NCBI GenBank assembly: GCA_004557455.1
Contig: SFDX01000012.1
Span: forward strand, 1-64,000
Reading direction: 5' to 3'
Source of the DNA: Akkermansia muciniphila
GTDB taxonomy: Bacteria; Verrucomicrobiota; Verrucomicrobiia; Verrucomicrobiales; Akkermansiaceae
Length of the DNA: 64,000 nucleotides
Position 1 is the stretch's first letter. Each line of letters begins with the position of its first letter. The notes under the pieces were generated by a model that was not told where the DNA came from, did no database searches, and saw nothing but the letters and a program-made list of their open reading frames with translations. Positions 24,487-33,473 of the stretch are shown one piece after another. A program made the translations under genes and the position numbers.

Positions 24487-26943
24487 TTAGTTCGAGGAGG
24501 CTGATTTCTTCCTCCGACGCCGTGCGCACAGCCCCATCAGCCCCAGCAGGGCCAGCGTAGCCGTGGTGGGCTCGGGGGCGTCGAAGGTCACGCTCGTCAG
24601 CACGATGGTCTTGGCAGCGCTATCATAGACAAGGTTGGAGGACGAAGTGAGGTTGTCCGAAGTGAACAGGGTATTAGCATCTACCGGGTCTGACGAAAGG
24701 CCATCCACACTGCCAACGTTCTTGAATAGGGTCACATCGTAGGTTCCATTCGAATTCTGCGTACCGTTCACCCCCTGCAGTAAATTAAGAAGCTTCTTCG
24801 TTGTTCCTCCCCCGAGCGTAAGAGTTTTTCCGGACATATCCACTGTGGATTCCATGGTCAATTCGTTCGCACCACTCAAATCCAAATCAGCATTCAAAAT
24901 AGCCACGGGATCGGAGGTTGCCGTCGTACCCACAGCATCGCCCAAGAGCAAAACAGCCGCTGAGGCAACCTGCGCCATATCTTCGGAGGCTCTGGTTCGG
25001 AAGGCACCCGTCACCTTGATCTTGGAGGTCTCCAACACCGACCCTTCGGAAATTGTCAAACCGGCAAGCTGTATAGCATCCGAACCGGATGCGGTAAGAG
25101 TAAGTCGGGAAGATTCCTGCACAGATATCGTGCCCATCGTTGAATCACACGCAACCTTATACTTTCCCCCATTTCCAAAGCTTGCCGAAGCAGTGTCATC
25201 AACCGATAACTTAGCCACATTCACATCTCCCGAAGCTCTGTAGACTATCTCGGCAGCATCCTTCACACTAATTTGTCCTGCAAGCGTCCCGACTGAGGAA
25301 ATCTCGTACACACCCTTATCCTTAAAAGTAGCGGAAGCACCTTCAGACACAGAAAGACCGGCAAGTTTCACGGCCTCCTTCGCAGCGTAAGTAAAGGCGC
25401 CACTTCCCTCCACGGAGACAGCCCTCTCCCCCAAGTTGAGACAAGCCTCCAAAGAAGCACCATCACTGATGGTCACATTCCCCGTTCCGTCAATAGATGA
25501 ATCAGCGGCGGCAGCAAGGAATTTCGTCGTACCCGATGCTATCTTGATAGCCCCGGCACGAAGTTTACCTTCGACAGTCACATTACCGGCATTCTTAAAG
25601 CTAATATTGCGATTTTCATCGAAGTAGCTGTCATAATATGTTCCATCCACCAGAACGTGCCATCCGGTCTTTCCATCAGGAAGGGCTTCCGCATTACTCC
25701 CCATACCGGCACCTTGCTTCCAAGTGCTGCCGTTCTCGCCCGTGCCGCTCCACTCCAAATCGCCGTCCCAGTATTGACGGCCTTTTTCCTTGAAAGCATC
25801 CGGTGTTCTTATGAAAGTCAGTGTTTTGAAATAAGTATAACTCGACTCCTGTTCAAGAGAATCATACAAGAATAGATGCTCATCCCCGCCATTGTAGCTA
25901 CTAAGCTTGATATAATATGTCTTCAACTGAAAACTCTGGTCATCAGAATCACAATAATAAAGCTTATCAATTACTCCATCATTATTCAATCCGAACCCAT
26001 ACAGAGTGAGAGAATGCGAATCATTGGCATTATTAGGTCGCGCATCATGAATAGCAAACTCCGCAATATTGCCATACGATTTCTGAACGACCTGTCCCTC
26101 TTGAATCTCACAATCAAAGACCTGGCAGGCCAAACTCGTTAGTCTCTCAGAAAAAGTCGTTCCCGTCAAGGTAAAAACATCGAGCACACTTTTTTTTTCA
26201 AAACCCTGTAACTTTACGCTAGCATTCTGTTGAGCAATACTACTAGAATATATATTCTCAAATGCACCAAGAGCCTGGCCATGATATAATGCGGCACCCG
26301 TATCCGCGATATAGGAGAGCATGGCTTTCGCTACGTCTCCTCCATTATTCGACCCCGACAGATAAAACCATCTACTTAACTTCAAAGACTGGGTCCCGCC
26401 CAACGCAATTGCTGTTTTCCTATCCTCCACAGCATATCCAAGCTGCAACTTTTCAGCATGTGCGCTAAACACTCCATAATAACTCTGCCAATATTGCAGG
26501 ACATTAGAAGCAGCGTGAGCCCAACACTCATTACCGTCCGCAGTCAACTGACCGTTTCCGGCCGCGGAGGTACTACCTACCAACAACTGCACCGCATACT
26601 TCGAGATTCCATGCTCCGTCGCTTCAACAATTCCAGCCTGATTCACAGTTCCCTTGGTGGTACCCACCGTTCCCCATTCCCCCAAAAAGGACATATCCGC
26701 CACATCACCGCCATGTTCAGTGGCATTCTTTTTCCACACCTCAATGAAAGCATCAACGGCGGCACTTGACCCCATCGTGCCCCCCGCACCGGGTTGCCAG
26801 AACAAGCCCTTACCACTATCAAAGAAAAATTCGGAAGCGGCTGCGTTCTCTTTGTTCACGCGGTCGACAATAAAGTCAGCGGCAAAGACGGGACATGCGA
26901 GGGCAGCGAGAAGGGAAAGTACAGCGAGGGAGGTGAGTTTCAT
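24487..26943 (-). CDS. IdeS/Mac-like cysteine protease with beta-rich region and PEP-CTERM sorting signal
   Basis: An 818-residue exported protein. The signal peptide ends near residue 22. Residues about 100-345 match the plan of the streptococcal IgG protease IdeS (peptidase C66): NECWAHAASNVLQYW with Cys140, SHSLTLYGFGLNNDG with His310, and LYYCDSDD with Asp332 and Asp334. The His-to-Asp spacings of 22 and 24 equal those of IdeS (His262, Asp284, Asp286). From about residue 440 to 740 the protein is a repetitive strand-rich region like secreted beta-helix passengers. The end PEPTTATLALLGLMG followed by RRRRKK is a PEP-CTERM signal for exosortase-dependent surface sorting. The substrate is unknown. 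AT-richer than its neighbours in the protease part. Leader of about 120 bases. Confidence 0.8.
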   Translation of the reverse strand: MKLTSLAVLSLLAALACPVFAADFIVDRVNKENAAASEFFFDSGKGLFWQPGAGGTMGSSAAVDAFIEVWKKNATEHGGDVADMSFLGEWGTVGTTKGTVNQAGIVEATEHGISKYAVQLLVGSTSAAGNGQLTADGNECWAHAASNVLQYWQSYYGVFSAHAEKLQLGYAVEDRKTAIALGGTQSLKLSRWFYLSGSNNGGDVAKAMLSYIADTGAALYHGQALGAFENIYSSSIAQQNASVKLQGFEKKSVLDVFTLTGTTFSERLTSLACQVFDCEIQEGQVVQKSYGNIAEFAIHDARPNNANDSHSLTLYGFGLNNDGVIDKLYYCDSDDQSFQLKTYYIKLSSYNGGDEHLFLYDSLEQESSYTYFKTLTFIRTPDAFKEKGRQYWDGDLEWSGTGENGSTWKQGAGMGSNAEALPDGKTGWHVLVDGTYYDSYFDENRNISFKNAGNVTVEGKLRAGAIKIASGTTKFLAAAADSSIDGTGNVTISDGASLEACLNLGERAVSVEGSGAFTYAAKEAVKLAGLSVSEGASATFKDKGVYEISSVGTLAGQISVKDAAEIVYRASGDVNVAKLSVDDTASASFGNGGKYKVACDSTMGTISVQESSRLTLTASGSDAIQLAGLTISEGSVLETSKIKVTGAFRTRASEDMAQVASAAVLLLGDAVGTTATSDPVAILNADLDLSGANELTMESTVDMSGKTLTLGGGTTKKLLNLLQGVNGTQNSNGTYDVTLFKNVGSVDGLSSDPVDANTLFTSDNLTSSSNLVYDSAAKTIVLTSVTFDAPEPTTATLALLGLMGLCARRRRKKSASSN

Positions 26944-27073
26944 GAATGAAAAGTGAGTGGTGGCGGGGTTAAAAACAGGCGGAAGGAGCCACCGGAGAGA
27001 GGACGGGGGAAGGAGCTACCGCGCGCATGGTGAAGAAACGTGTTGAATGTACAGAGAATGTATCGATGCTGAT

Positions 27074-27102
27074 ATTTTAGCTTACGCGGGAGGTAAGGGC
27101 AA
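27074..27102 (-). promoter_or_regulatory. Sigma-70 promoter of the PEP-CTERM protease gene
   Basis: Minus strand: TTGCCC (27102-27097), 17-base spacer, TAAAAT (27079-27074). The leader of about 120 bases is long for this window; no ribosome-binding site is evident before the ATG. Confidence 0.5.
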
Positions 27103-27122
27103 GAAAAAAATGCGGTAGGGGC

Positions 27123-27164
27123 AAAAAAATCCTGCTGCGGGGGGAGGAAAAGGCCCGCAGCAGG
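27123..27164 (-). terminator. Terminator of thi4
   Basis: Minus strand: 11-bp stem CCTGCTGCGGG/CCCGCAGCAGG followed by ATTTTTTT. Confidence 0.8.
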
Positions 27165-27186
27165 GAAAAGAGGGGTCAGTGAGGGA

Positions 27187-27963
27187 TCAAGCGAGGCTGC
27201 GAATGGCGGCGGACATGAGGTCCGCGACCTTCTTACCGCTCATGAGCATACCGCCGAAGATGGGCCCCATACGGAAGCTGCCGGAGACGCCGTTGGCGGC
27301 CATACCGGAGACGAAGAGCCCGGGATAGATCTCCTTGGTATTGTCGATGGTGGTGCGCTCGCCCTCGGCGGCGTCCATGCTCATCTCCCCGACGACACCG
27401 CCGGTGGGGGTAGCGAGAGAGACACCGTTTTTACGCGCGACGGTGCGGGCGATCTCGCAATCATGCCCGGTGGCATCGAGGACGACCTTGGAAGCGAGCG
27501 TGAGGGGGTCGACGTGCAGCCCCTCACGCAGGACGGGGGTCCAGTTGACGACAACGCCGCCGACACGGCCCTGCTTGTAAACGACATCCTCCACGGAATA
27601 GCAATTGAACACGATGGCACCGGCCTGCGTTGCGCGGTAGAGGAGGCCGGCGGTCGCGTGCACGGAATCCACGATGTGCGTACCGTTCCGATAGGGCTTG
27701 TGCGCGAGACCGAGCTCATCAATGATGGGCAAAGCCTCATCCTGCACCACGATGTCATTGAACATCATGGCGCCGCCCCACATACCGCCGCCCGGGGAGA
27801 GCTTGCGATCGAACAGGGCGACCTTGTGCCCCATTTTGGCGAGATAATAAGCGCAGACGATACCGCTGGGACCGCCGCCGACGATGGCTGCATCCAACTG
27901 CAGGCAAGAGGAGAGCTTGCCGAAGTAGGACTCAATAATACCTTGAGAAATGATGGTTTCCAC
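27187..27963 (-). CDS. thi4: Thiamine thiazole synthase (Thi4 family)
   Basis: Makes the thiazole moiety of thiamine from NAD and glycine. 258 residues, as for prokaryotic Thi4. It has the dinucleotide-binding IVGGGPSGIVCAYYLA (residues 27-42), the PGGGMWGGAM loop, and VLDATGHDCE near 161-170. Aligned by eye, the position of the suicidal Cys of yeast THI4 is not Cys here (Val175), which suggests a sulfide-using catalytic enzyme. Start: a GTG at 27963 preceded by a leaderless promoter; a start further upstream would lie in the promoter. thiE is upstream on the same strand with its own promoter. Confidence 0.92.
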   Translation of the reverse strand: METIISQGIIESYFGKLSSCLQLDAAIVGGGPSGIVCAYYLAKMGHKVALFDRKLSPGGGMWGGAMMFNDIVVQDEALPIIDELGLAHKPYRNGTHIVDSVHATAGLLYRATQAGAIVFNCYSVEDVVYKQGRVGGVVVNWTPVLREGLHVDPLTLASKVVLDATGHDCEIARTVARKNGVSLATPTGGVVGEMSMDAAEGERTTIDNTKEIYPGLFVSGMAANGVSGSFRMGPIFGGMLMSGKKVADLMSAAIRSLA

Positions 27964-27971
27964 GGGAAACA

Positions 27972-27999
27972 ATGATAGCGCGCGGCGCGGGGAAGTCAA
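27972..27999 (-). promoter_or_regulatory. Leaderless promoter of thi4
   Basis: Minus strand: TTGACT (27999-27994), 16-base spacer, TATCAT (27977-27972), then 8 bases to the GTG at 27963. It lies across the thiE stop codon. There is no space for a TPP riboswitch. Confidence 0.6.
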
Positions 28000-28628
28000 T
28001 GCGCAAGTATGTCATTGACCGCGCGGGCTGCGGCAGCGATGTTTTTCTGCTGCAAAAGCCAGGAGACAATGACCACGCGCTGCGCCCCCGCCGCCAGCAC
28101 ATCGGGAAGCGTGGCCGCATTGATACCGCCGATGCAGAACATGGGCAGCTCCCCCAGCTGCGCCTGCACCTGCGCGATGTGCTGCAAACCGATGGCGGGG
28201 CGCCCCGGCTTGGTACCCGTGGGGAACAGCGGCCCGAAACCGATGTAGTCCGCCCCCTCCGCGAGGGCATCCAGAGCCTGCTGCGGGCTGTGAGTGGAGC
28301 GACCGACGAGCATCTGCGGCCCCACGACGGCACGCACCTGCGCCAGCGGCCCCGCATCCTGCCCCACATGAACGGCATCCGCCCCGAGGGAAGCCGCGAG
28401 CTCTGGGTAATCATTCAGCACGAAAACGGCACCGGCGGCCCGGCAGAGCGGCTGCATGACACGCGCCAGCTCCGCCACCTGCGGCAGAGGGAGCCCCTTG
28501 GCACGCAATTGCAGGATGCGCACCCCGCCCTCGAGCAACGCCGACGTCTTCTCCGCTACCTGCCCGGGGGCGGTGTAGCCCATATCCACGATGCCGTACA
28601 AGCGGCAGGATTGCAACACATGCTTCAT
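27996..28628 (-). CDS. thiE: Thiamine-phosphate synthase
   Basis: Joins the pyrimidine and thiazole phosphates to give thiamine phosphate. 210 residues, a TIM barrel. Blocks seen: LRAKGLPLPQ, VFVLNDYPELAASLGADAVHVGQ (pyrophosphate/Mg site), the VGRSTHS turn, ADYIGFGPLFPTGTKPG and the CIGGINAATLPDVLAAGA phosphate loop. The ATG at 28628 is set by the promoter 7 bases upstream. It is one of two thiamine genes here; thiC, thiD and others must lie elsewhere. Confidence 0.95.
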   Translation of the reverse strand: MKHVLQSCRLYGIVDMGYTAPGQVAEKTSALLEGGVRILQLRAKGLPLPQVAELARVMQPLCRAAGAVFVLNDYPELAASLGADAVHVGQDAGPLAQVRAVVGPQMLVGRSTHSPQQALDALAEGADYIGFGPLFPTGTKPGRPAIGLQHIAQVQAQLGELPMFCIGGINAATLPDVLAAGAQRVVIVSWLLQQKNIAAAARAVNDILAH

Positions 28629-28635
28629 GCCGCCC

Positions 28636-28664
28636 ACTGTAACACAAGCGGGCGCGCTTGGCAA
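28636..28664 (-). promoter_or_regulatory. Leaderless promoter of thiE
   Basis: Minus strand: TTGCCA (28664-28659), 17-base spacer ending in TGT, TACAGT (28641-28636), then 7 bases to the ATG at 28628. Confidence 0.65.
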
Positions 28665-28734
28665 GGCAAAAGCAAGCCCCCCTGCCCCCGCACGACGGCG
28701 GAAACAGGGGACGAAAACGCAAGGGATGCGGCGA

Positions 28735-29976
28735 TCAGTGCGCCAGCAACTCGGTGATGCGGCGGCAGACCTCCTCCACATTGGCGCGGCTGTTGAAGGC
28801 CGAGATGCGGAAGAAGCCCTCACCGTGGGCACCGAAACCGGCACCGGGCGTGATGACCACCAGAGCCTCCGAGAGCATCTTATCGAAGAACTCCCAACTG
28901 CCCATGCCATCCGGAGTCTGCACCCAGACATAGGGCGCATTGGCACCGCCCCACACCCGCAGACCGGCGGCGCGGCAGGCAGCGGAGAGCAGCTCCGCAT
29001 TGCCGAGGTAGTGGCGGATGAGCTCGGCCGTCTGCTGCTGCCCCTCCGGGGTGAAGAGAGCGGCGGCACCGCGCTGCACGATGTAGCTGGCGCCGTTGAA
29101 CTTGGTGCTGTGGCGGCGGCTCCAGAGCTGCGCCACGGGAACGGGGTTGCCCTGAGCGTCCTTACCCATCAGTTCACGCGGGATGACGATGTAACCGCAG
29201 CGCACGCCCGTAAACCCGCCCTGCTTGGAGAAGGAGCGGAACTCGATGGCGCAGCGGCGCGCCCCCGGGATGGCGAAGATGGAAGTGGGAACGGCGGGAT
29301 CCGTCACGAAGGCCTCATACGCGCCGTCGTACAGCAGGATGGTGTCATTGGCCAGCGCGTAGTCAACCCAAGCCTTCAACTGCTCATAGGTGGCCACGGC
29401 ACCCGTGGGGTTGTTCGGGAAGCAGAGGTAAGCCAGATCCACCCGCTGCTGCGGAACCTGCGGCACAAAGCCGTTCTCCGGCGTGCAGGGCAGGTAGACG
29501 AGCCCCTCGTAGGAGCCATCCGGGCGAGCGGAGCCGGTGTTGCCGTTCATCACGTTGGTGTCCACATACACAGGGTACACGGGATCCGGCACGGCGATGA
29601 TGTTGTCATGCCCGAAGATGTCGAGGATATTACCCGTATCACACTTAGCGCCGTCGGAGACGTAGATTTCATCGGCCTCCACCTGCACGCCGCGCGCCTT
29701 GTAAGAGACCTCGGCGATGGCCTCGCGGAGCCAAGCATAGCCCTGCTCCGGGCCGTAACCGTGGAAGGTCTCGCGCTTGGCCTGGTCGTCCACGGCCTTG
29801 TGCATGGCCTCGATGGCGACCTGCGGGAGGGGCTCGGTGACATCGCCGATACCGCAGCGGATGATGGAGGGAGCTTTATCCGGGTTAGCGGCAGCGAAAG
29901 CCGCGACACGGCGGCCGATTTCCGGGAAGAGGTACCCGGCCTGGAGTTTAAGGAAATGATCGTTGATGCGAGCCAT
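28735..29976 (-). CDS. dapL: LL-diaminopimelate aminotransferase
   Basis: PLP enzyme that converts tetrahydrodipicolinate directly to LL-diaminopimelate for lysine and peptidoglycan, bypassing DapC/D/E. 413 residues. The N-terminus ([17 protein letters not shown]), [13 protein letters not shown] and the [12 protein letters not shown] segment are typical of the plant/Chlamydia/Verrucomicrobia form. The PLP lysine is in [12 protein letters not shown]. The ATG at 29976 matches the family start. The pathway is a marker of the PVC group among other lineages. Confidence 0.95.
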   Translation of the reverse strand: MARINDHFLKLQAGYLFPEIGRRVAAFAAANPDKAPSIIRCGIGDVTEPLPQVAIEAMHKAVDDQAKRETFHGYGPEQGYAWLREAIAEVSYKARGVQVEADEIYVSDGAKCDTGNILDIFGHDNIIAVPDPVYPVYVDTNVMNGNTGSARPDGSYEGLVYLPCTPENGFVPQVPQQRVDLAYLCFPNNPTGAVATYEQLKAWVDYALANDTILLYDGAYEAFVTDPAVPTSIFAIPGARRCAIEFRSFSKQGGFTGVRCGYIVIPRELMGKDAQGNPVPVAQLWSRRHSTKFNGASYIVQRGAAALFTPEGQQQTAELIRHYLGNAELLSAACRAAGLRVWGGANAPYVWVQTPDGMGSWEFFDKMLSEALVVITPGAGFGAHGEGFFRISAFNSRANVEEVCRRITELLAH

Positions 29977-30071
29977 AGTAGTGCGACCTATGTTGCCACA
30001 CGCAGCGGCGGCGGGCAAGCCCAAAATACGGCAGCAGCGGGAGAAAGGGCGGAATATGCCGCATTTAGCCC

Positions 30072-30100
30072 TTGCATCCTGCGCGCAAAGGCACTAGAAT
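30072..30100 (+). promoter_or_regulatory. Leaderless promoter of the aroB operon
   Basis: TTGCAT (30072-30077), 17-base spacer, TAGAAT (30095-30100), then 8 bases to the ATG at 30109. Confidence 0.7.
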
Positions 30101-30108
30101 GGGGTCCT

Positions 30109-31218
30109 ATGCCAGATGTATCACTCAACCTCGGCGAACGCTCCTACGTCGTACACGTTGCAAACGCCTCCCTGAGCAACTTGGGATTCCGGGTATCGCG
30201 CCGGCGCCTGACCGGCAAGGCCGCACTGATAACGGACAGCAACGTCTACCCCCTGTACGGCGAGCAGGTGAAGATGAGCCTGGAGGACTCCGGCTACAGC
30301 GTGAGCACGCACATCATGGAAGCGGGCGAGGCCAACAAAACCCTGCGCACCGTCGAGATGCTGGCAGAGGAAATGGTACGCGCCGGGCACGACCGCAGCA
30401 GCTTTGTGGTAGCCCTGGGCGGCGGCGTGGTGGGCGATGTGGCAGGCTTTACGGCCGCCACCTATTATCGCGGCATACCCTTTGTGCAGGTACCCACCAC
30501 CGTGATGGCCCAAGTGGACAGCTCCGTGGGCGGCAAGACGGGTGTGAACCTGCCCTGCGGCAAGAACTTGGTGGGGAGTTTTCACCAGCCGCAACTGGTG
30601 CTGGCAGACCCCACCACCCTCACGAGCCTGCCGCCGCGCGTGATGCGCGAGGGGATGGCCGAGATGGTGAAGCACGCCGCCCTGAGCCGCCCCGCCATGC
30701 TCCGCGCCCTGCAAAACGCCGCCGATGAGATTGACCTGGGCTTTACCCTGCGCACCGTGGAGAAACTGCCCGAACTCATCGCGGACAACGTGACCATCAA
30801 GGCCGGGATTGTGGAAGCCGACGAACGCGAGACCTCCGGCGTGCGAGCCTACCTGAACCTAGGGCACACCCTGGGCCACGGCATCGAAGCCGCCGTACCC
30901 TACGGCAGCCTGCTGCACGGCGAAGCGGTGAGCCTGGGCATGCGCGCGGCGCTCTACCTCTCCCGCAAGCTGGGCGGACTGAGCCGCGAGGACGAACGCG
31001 AGGTACTGGACACCCTGCGCGCGCTGGAGCTGCCCTTGGTACTGCCGCAGGAAGTGGACATAGACCGCGCGCTGGCCCTGACCACCGCCGACAAGAAATT
31101 TGCGGGCGGCCGCATACGCTTTGTCCTGCTGCACCGCTGCGGCGCACCCTACTTGGCCGACAACGTAACGCAGCAAGACCTGCTGGCCGCCATGAAGGAG
31201 CTGACCAAGCCTTGCTGA
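30109..31218 (+). CDS. aroB: 3-Dehydroquinate synthase
   Basis: Cyclises DAHP to 3-dehydroquinate, the second step of the shikimate pathway, with NAD and a metal. 369 residues. Visible: GEANKTLRTVE (NAD site), VALGGGVVGDVAGFTAA, PTTVMAQVDSSVGGKTGVN, and the metal residues in LNLGHTLGHGIE and LLHGEAVSLGM. A much longer in-frame reading is ruled out by the promoter just before the ATG. It heads a run with two M29 peptidases and a phosphoesterase. Confidence 0.96.
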   Translation: MPDVSLNLGERSYVVHVANASLSNLGFRVSRRRLTGKAALITDSNVYPLYGEQVKMSLEDSGYSVSTHIMEAGEANKTLRTVEMLAEEMVRAGHDRSSFVVALGGGVVGDVAGFTAATYYRGIPFVQVPTTVMAQVDSSVGGKTGVNLPCGKNLVGSFHQPQLVLADPTTLTSLPPRVMREGMAEMVKHAALSRPAMLRALQNAADEIDLGFTLRTVEKLPELIADNVTIKAGIVEADERETSGVRAYLNLGHTLGHGIEAAVPYGSLLHGEAVSLGMRAALYLSRKLGGLSREDEREVLDTLRALELPLVLPQEVDIDRALALTTADKKFAGGRIRFVLLHRCGAPYLADNVTQQDLLAAMKELTKPC

Positions 31219-31246
31219 ACCCTTAACAAAACCCCGAAAGCCAATC

Positions 31247-32356
31247 ATGACAGACCCGAGAACGACCCAACTGGCGCAGAACCTGGTGAAGCACTCCTGC
31301 AAGGTGCAACCCGGCGAGCGAGTGCTGCTGGATATGTTTGACACCCCGGACGAGGTGGCCATTCAACTGATACGCGCCGTACGCGCTGCGGGCGGCATTC
31401 CCCACCTGCATCTGCACCACGGCCGCGTGACCCGCGAAATGCTCTCCGGCGCCACCGAACCGCAGTACGAAGCCATCGGCAAATTCGCGCTGGCGGAGAT
31501 GCAGGCCATGGACTGCTACATCGCCGTGCGCGGCGGCCACAACAGCTTCGAGAACAGCGGCGTGCCCGCCGAGAACATGAGCCTAGCCCAGCGCCTGCTG
31601 CGTCCCTCCATCGACGAGCGCGTGAACCACACCCGCTGGTGCGTGCTCCGCTGGCCCACCCCCGCCATGGCCCAGGGAGCAGGGATGAGCACCGAGGCCT
31701 TCGAGGACTTCTACTTCCGCTGCTGTCTGGCCGACTACAGCAGCCTGCGCGTAGCGATGGACAAACTGGCCGCCCGCATGATGCGCACGGACCGCGTGCA
31801 CATCGTGGGCCCCGGCACGGACCTCACCTTCTCCATCAAGGGCATGCCCGCCATCCCCTGCTCCGGCGAGCTGAACATACCGGACGGCGAGGTCTTCTCC
31901 GCCCCCGTGCGGGACAGCGTGAACGGCGTGGTGAGCTACACGGCCCCCTCCCTCTACCGCGGCATTCCCTTCGAGGGCGTGAAGCTGCGCTTCGAGAACG
32001 GCAAGATTGTCGAGGCCCACTGCGACGGCAAGGATGCGGAGTTGAACGCCATTTTGGACAGCGATGAAGGCGCACGCTACATCGGCGAGTTTGCCTTGGG
32101 CGTGAACCCGGAGGTGCTCAAGCCCATGCGCGACATCCTCTTTGACGAGAAGATCGCCGGTTCCTTCCACTTTACCCCCGGACAGGCCTACGAAGAGTGC
32201 GACAACGGCAACCGCTCTCAGGTACACTGGGACTTGGTGTGCATTCAGCGCAAGGACTACGGCGGCGGCGAGATTTACTTCGACGGCGAGCTGATCCGCA
32301 AGGACGGCATCTTCACCGACCCCGAACTGAGCATTCTGAACCCCGCAACCCACTGA
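31247..32356 (+). CDS. M29-family metalloaminopeptidase, first copy
   Basis: A 369-residue leucyl-aminopeptidase of the AmpS/aminopeptidase T family, a cytosolic two-metal enzyme releasing N-terminal residues. Metal ligands expected from the family are visible: Glu in NIPDGEVFSAP, Glu in YIGEFALG, His in AGSFHFTPG, Tyr in the following AYEE, and His/Asp in VHWDLV. It begins 28 bases after aroB and is followed after 7 bases by a close paralogue of equal length. No signal peptide. Confidence 0.93.
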   Translation: MTDPRTTQLAQNLVKHSCKVQPGERVLLDMFDTPDEVAIQLIRAVRAAGGIPHLHLHHGRVTREMLSGATEPQYEAIGKFALAEMQAMDCYIAVRGGHNSFENSGVPAENMSLAQRLLRPSIDERVNHTRWCVLRWPTPAMAQGAGMSTEAFEDFYFRCCLADYSSLRVAMDKLAARMMRTDRVHIVGPGTDLTFSIKGMPAIPCSGELNIPDGEVFSAPVRDSVNGVVSYTAPSLYRGIPFEGVKLRFENGKIVEAHCDGKDAELNAILDSDEGARYIGEFALGVNPEVLKPMRDILFDEKIAGSFHFTPGQAYEECDNGNRSQVHWDLVCIQRKDYGGGEIYFDGELIRKDGIFTDPELSILNPATH

Positions 32357-32363
32357 TAAGGCC

Positions 32364-33473
32364 ATGACCGACCCGAGATTGGAGCAACTGGCACGCCAGG
32401 TCGTGAACTACTCCGTACGCGTGCAGCCCGGGGAGCATGTGAACCTGCGCATGCAGAACATACCGGACGAGATGGTGGTGCAGCTCATCCGCGCGGTACG
32501 TGCCGCAGGGGGTATTCCCCATGTGGAGCTGGGACACAGCCGCATCAGCCGCGAGCTGAACCGCGAGGCAACCGAGGAGCAGTACGCCTTGGAGGGCCGC
32601 TACCGCTTACAGCGCGCGCAGGATATGGATGTGCACATCTGCTTCTATGCGGATGACAACACCTTCGAGACCGCCGACGTGCCCGCCGAGCGCATGAAGC
32701 TGGTGAGCAAGCACCTGCGCGAGGCAAGCAACTTTACCGTCAACCAACGCAAGTGGACCGTGCTGGCCTGGCCCACGCCCTCCATGGCGCAGGCGGCGGG
32801 CATGAGCACCGAGGACTTCGAGGACTTTTACTTCCGCTGCTGCCTGGCCGACTACGCCAAGCTGAAGCAGGGCATGGAGAAGATCAAGGCCATGATGGAG
32901 GCCACGGACCGCGTGCGCATCGTGGGACCGGGCACGGACCTAGAGTTCTCCATCAAGGGGATACCCGCCATCGTCTGCGCGGGGGATTGCAATGTACCGG
33001 ACGGCGAGGTATACACGGCGCCCGTGCGGGACAGCATCAACGGCACCCTCTGCTACAACGCCCCGAGCATCTACCACGGCATCCCCTTCGACGGCGTGCG
33101 CTTCCGCTTTGAAAACGGCAAGATCGTCGAGGCCCACTGCAACGGCAAGGACGCCGAGCTGAACGCCATTCTGGACACCGACCCCGGCGCGCGCTACATC
33201 GGCGAATTTGCCCTGGGCCTGAACCCGCATGTGCTCAAACCCATGCGCGACATTCTCTTTGACGAGAAGATCGCCGGATCCTTCCACCTGACCCCCGGGC
33301 AGTGTTACGACGAGGCCCCGAACGGCAACGAATCCGCCATTCACTGGGACCTGGTGTGCATTCAGCGCGAGGAATGCGGCGGCGGCGAGATCTACTTTGA
33401 CGGCAAGCTGATCCGCAAGGACGGCATCTTCACCGACCCCGAGCTGAGCATCTTCAACGCCATCCGCGACTGA
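32364..33473 (+). CDS. M29-family metalloaminopeptidase, second copy
   Basis: A 369-residue paralogue of the upstream gene, alike from end to end, so it arose by tandem duplication. The same ligand motifs are kept (NVPDGEVYTAP, YIGEFALG, AGSFHLTPG, IHWDLV), so both copies should be active. Differences cluster in the first 150 residues, which may change substrate choice or dimer contacts. Its stop overlaps the next ATG by one base. Confidence 0.93.
   Translation: MTDPRLEQLARQVVNYSVRVQPGEHVNLRMQNIPDEMVVQLIRAVRAAGGIPHVELGHSRISRELNREATEEQYALEGRYRLQRAQDMDVHICFYADDNTFETADVPAERMKLVSKHLREASNFTVNQRKWTVLAWPTPSMAQAAGMSTEDFEDFYFRCCLADYAKLKQGMEKIKAMMEATDRVRIVGPGTDLEFSIKGIPAIVCAGDCNVPDGEVYTAPVRDSINGTLCYNAPSIYHGIPFDGVRFRFENGKIVEAHCNGKDAELNAILDTDPGARYIGEFALGLNPHVLKPMRDILFDEKIAGSFHLTPGQCYDEAPNGNESAIHWDLVCIQREECGGGEIYFDGKLIRKDGIFTDPELSIFNAIRD

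Noticed and set aside
28591-30108. N-terminal extension of aroB by about 500 codons
   Set aside because: It lies opposite dapL, upstream of the aroB promoter, and has no domain.
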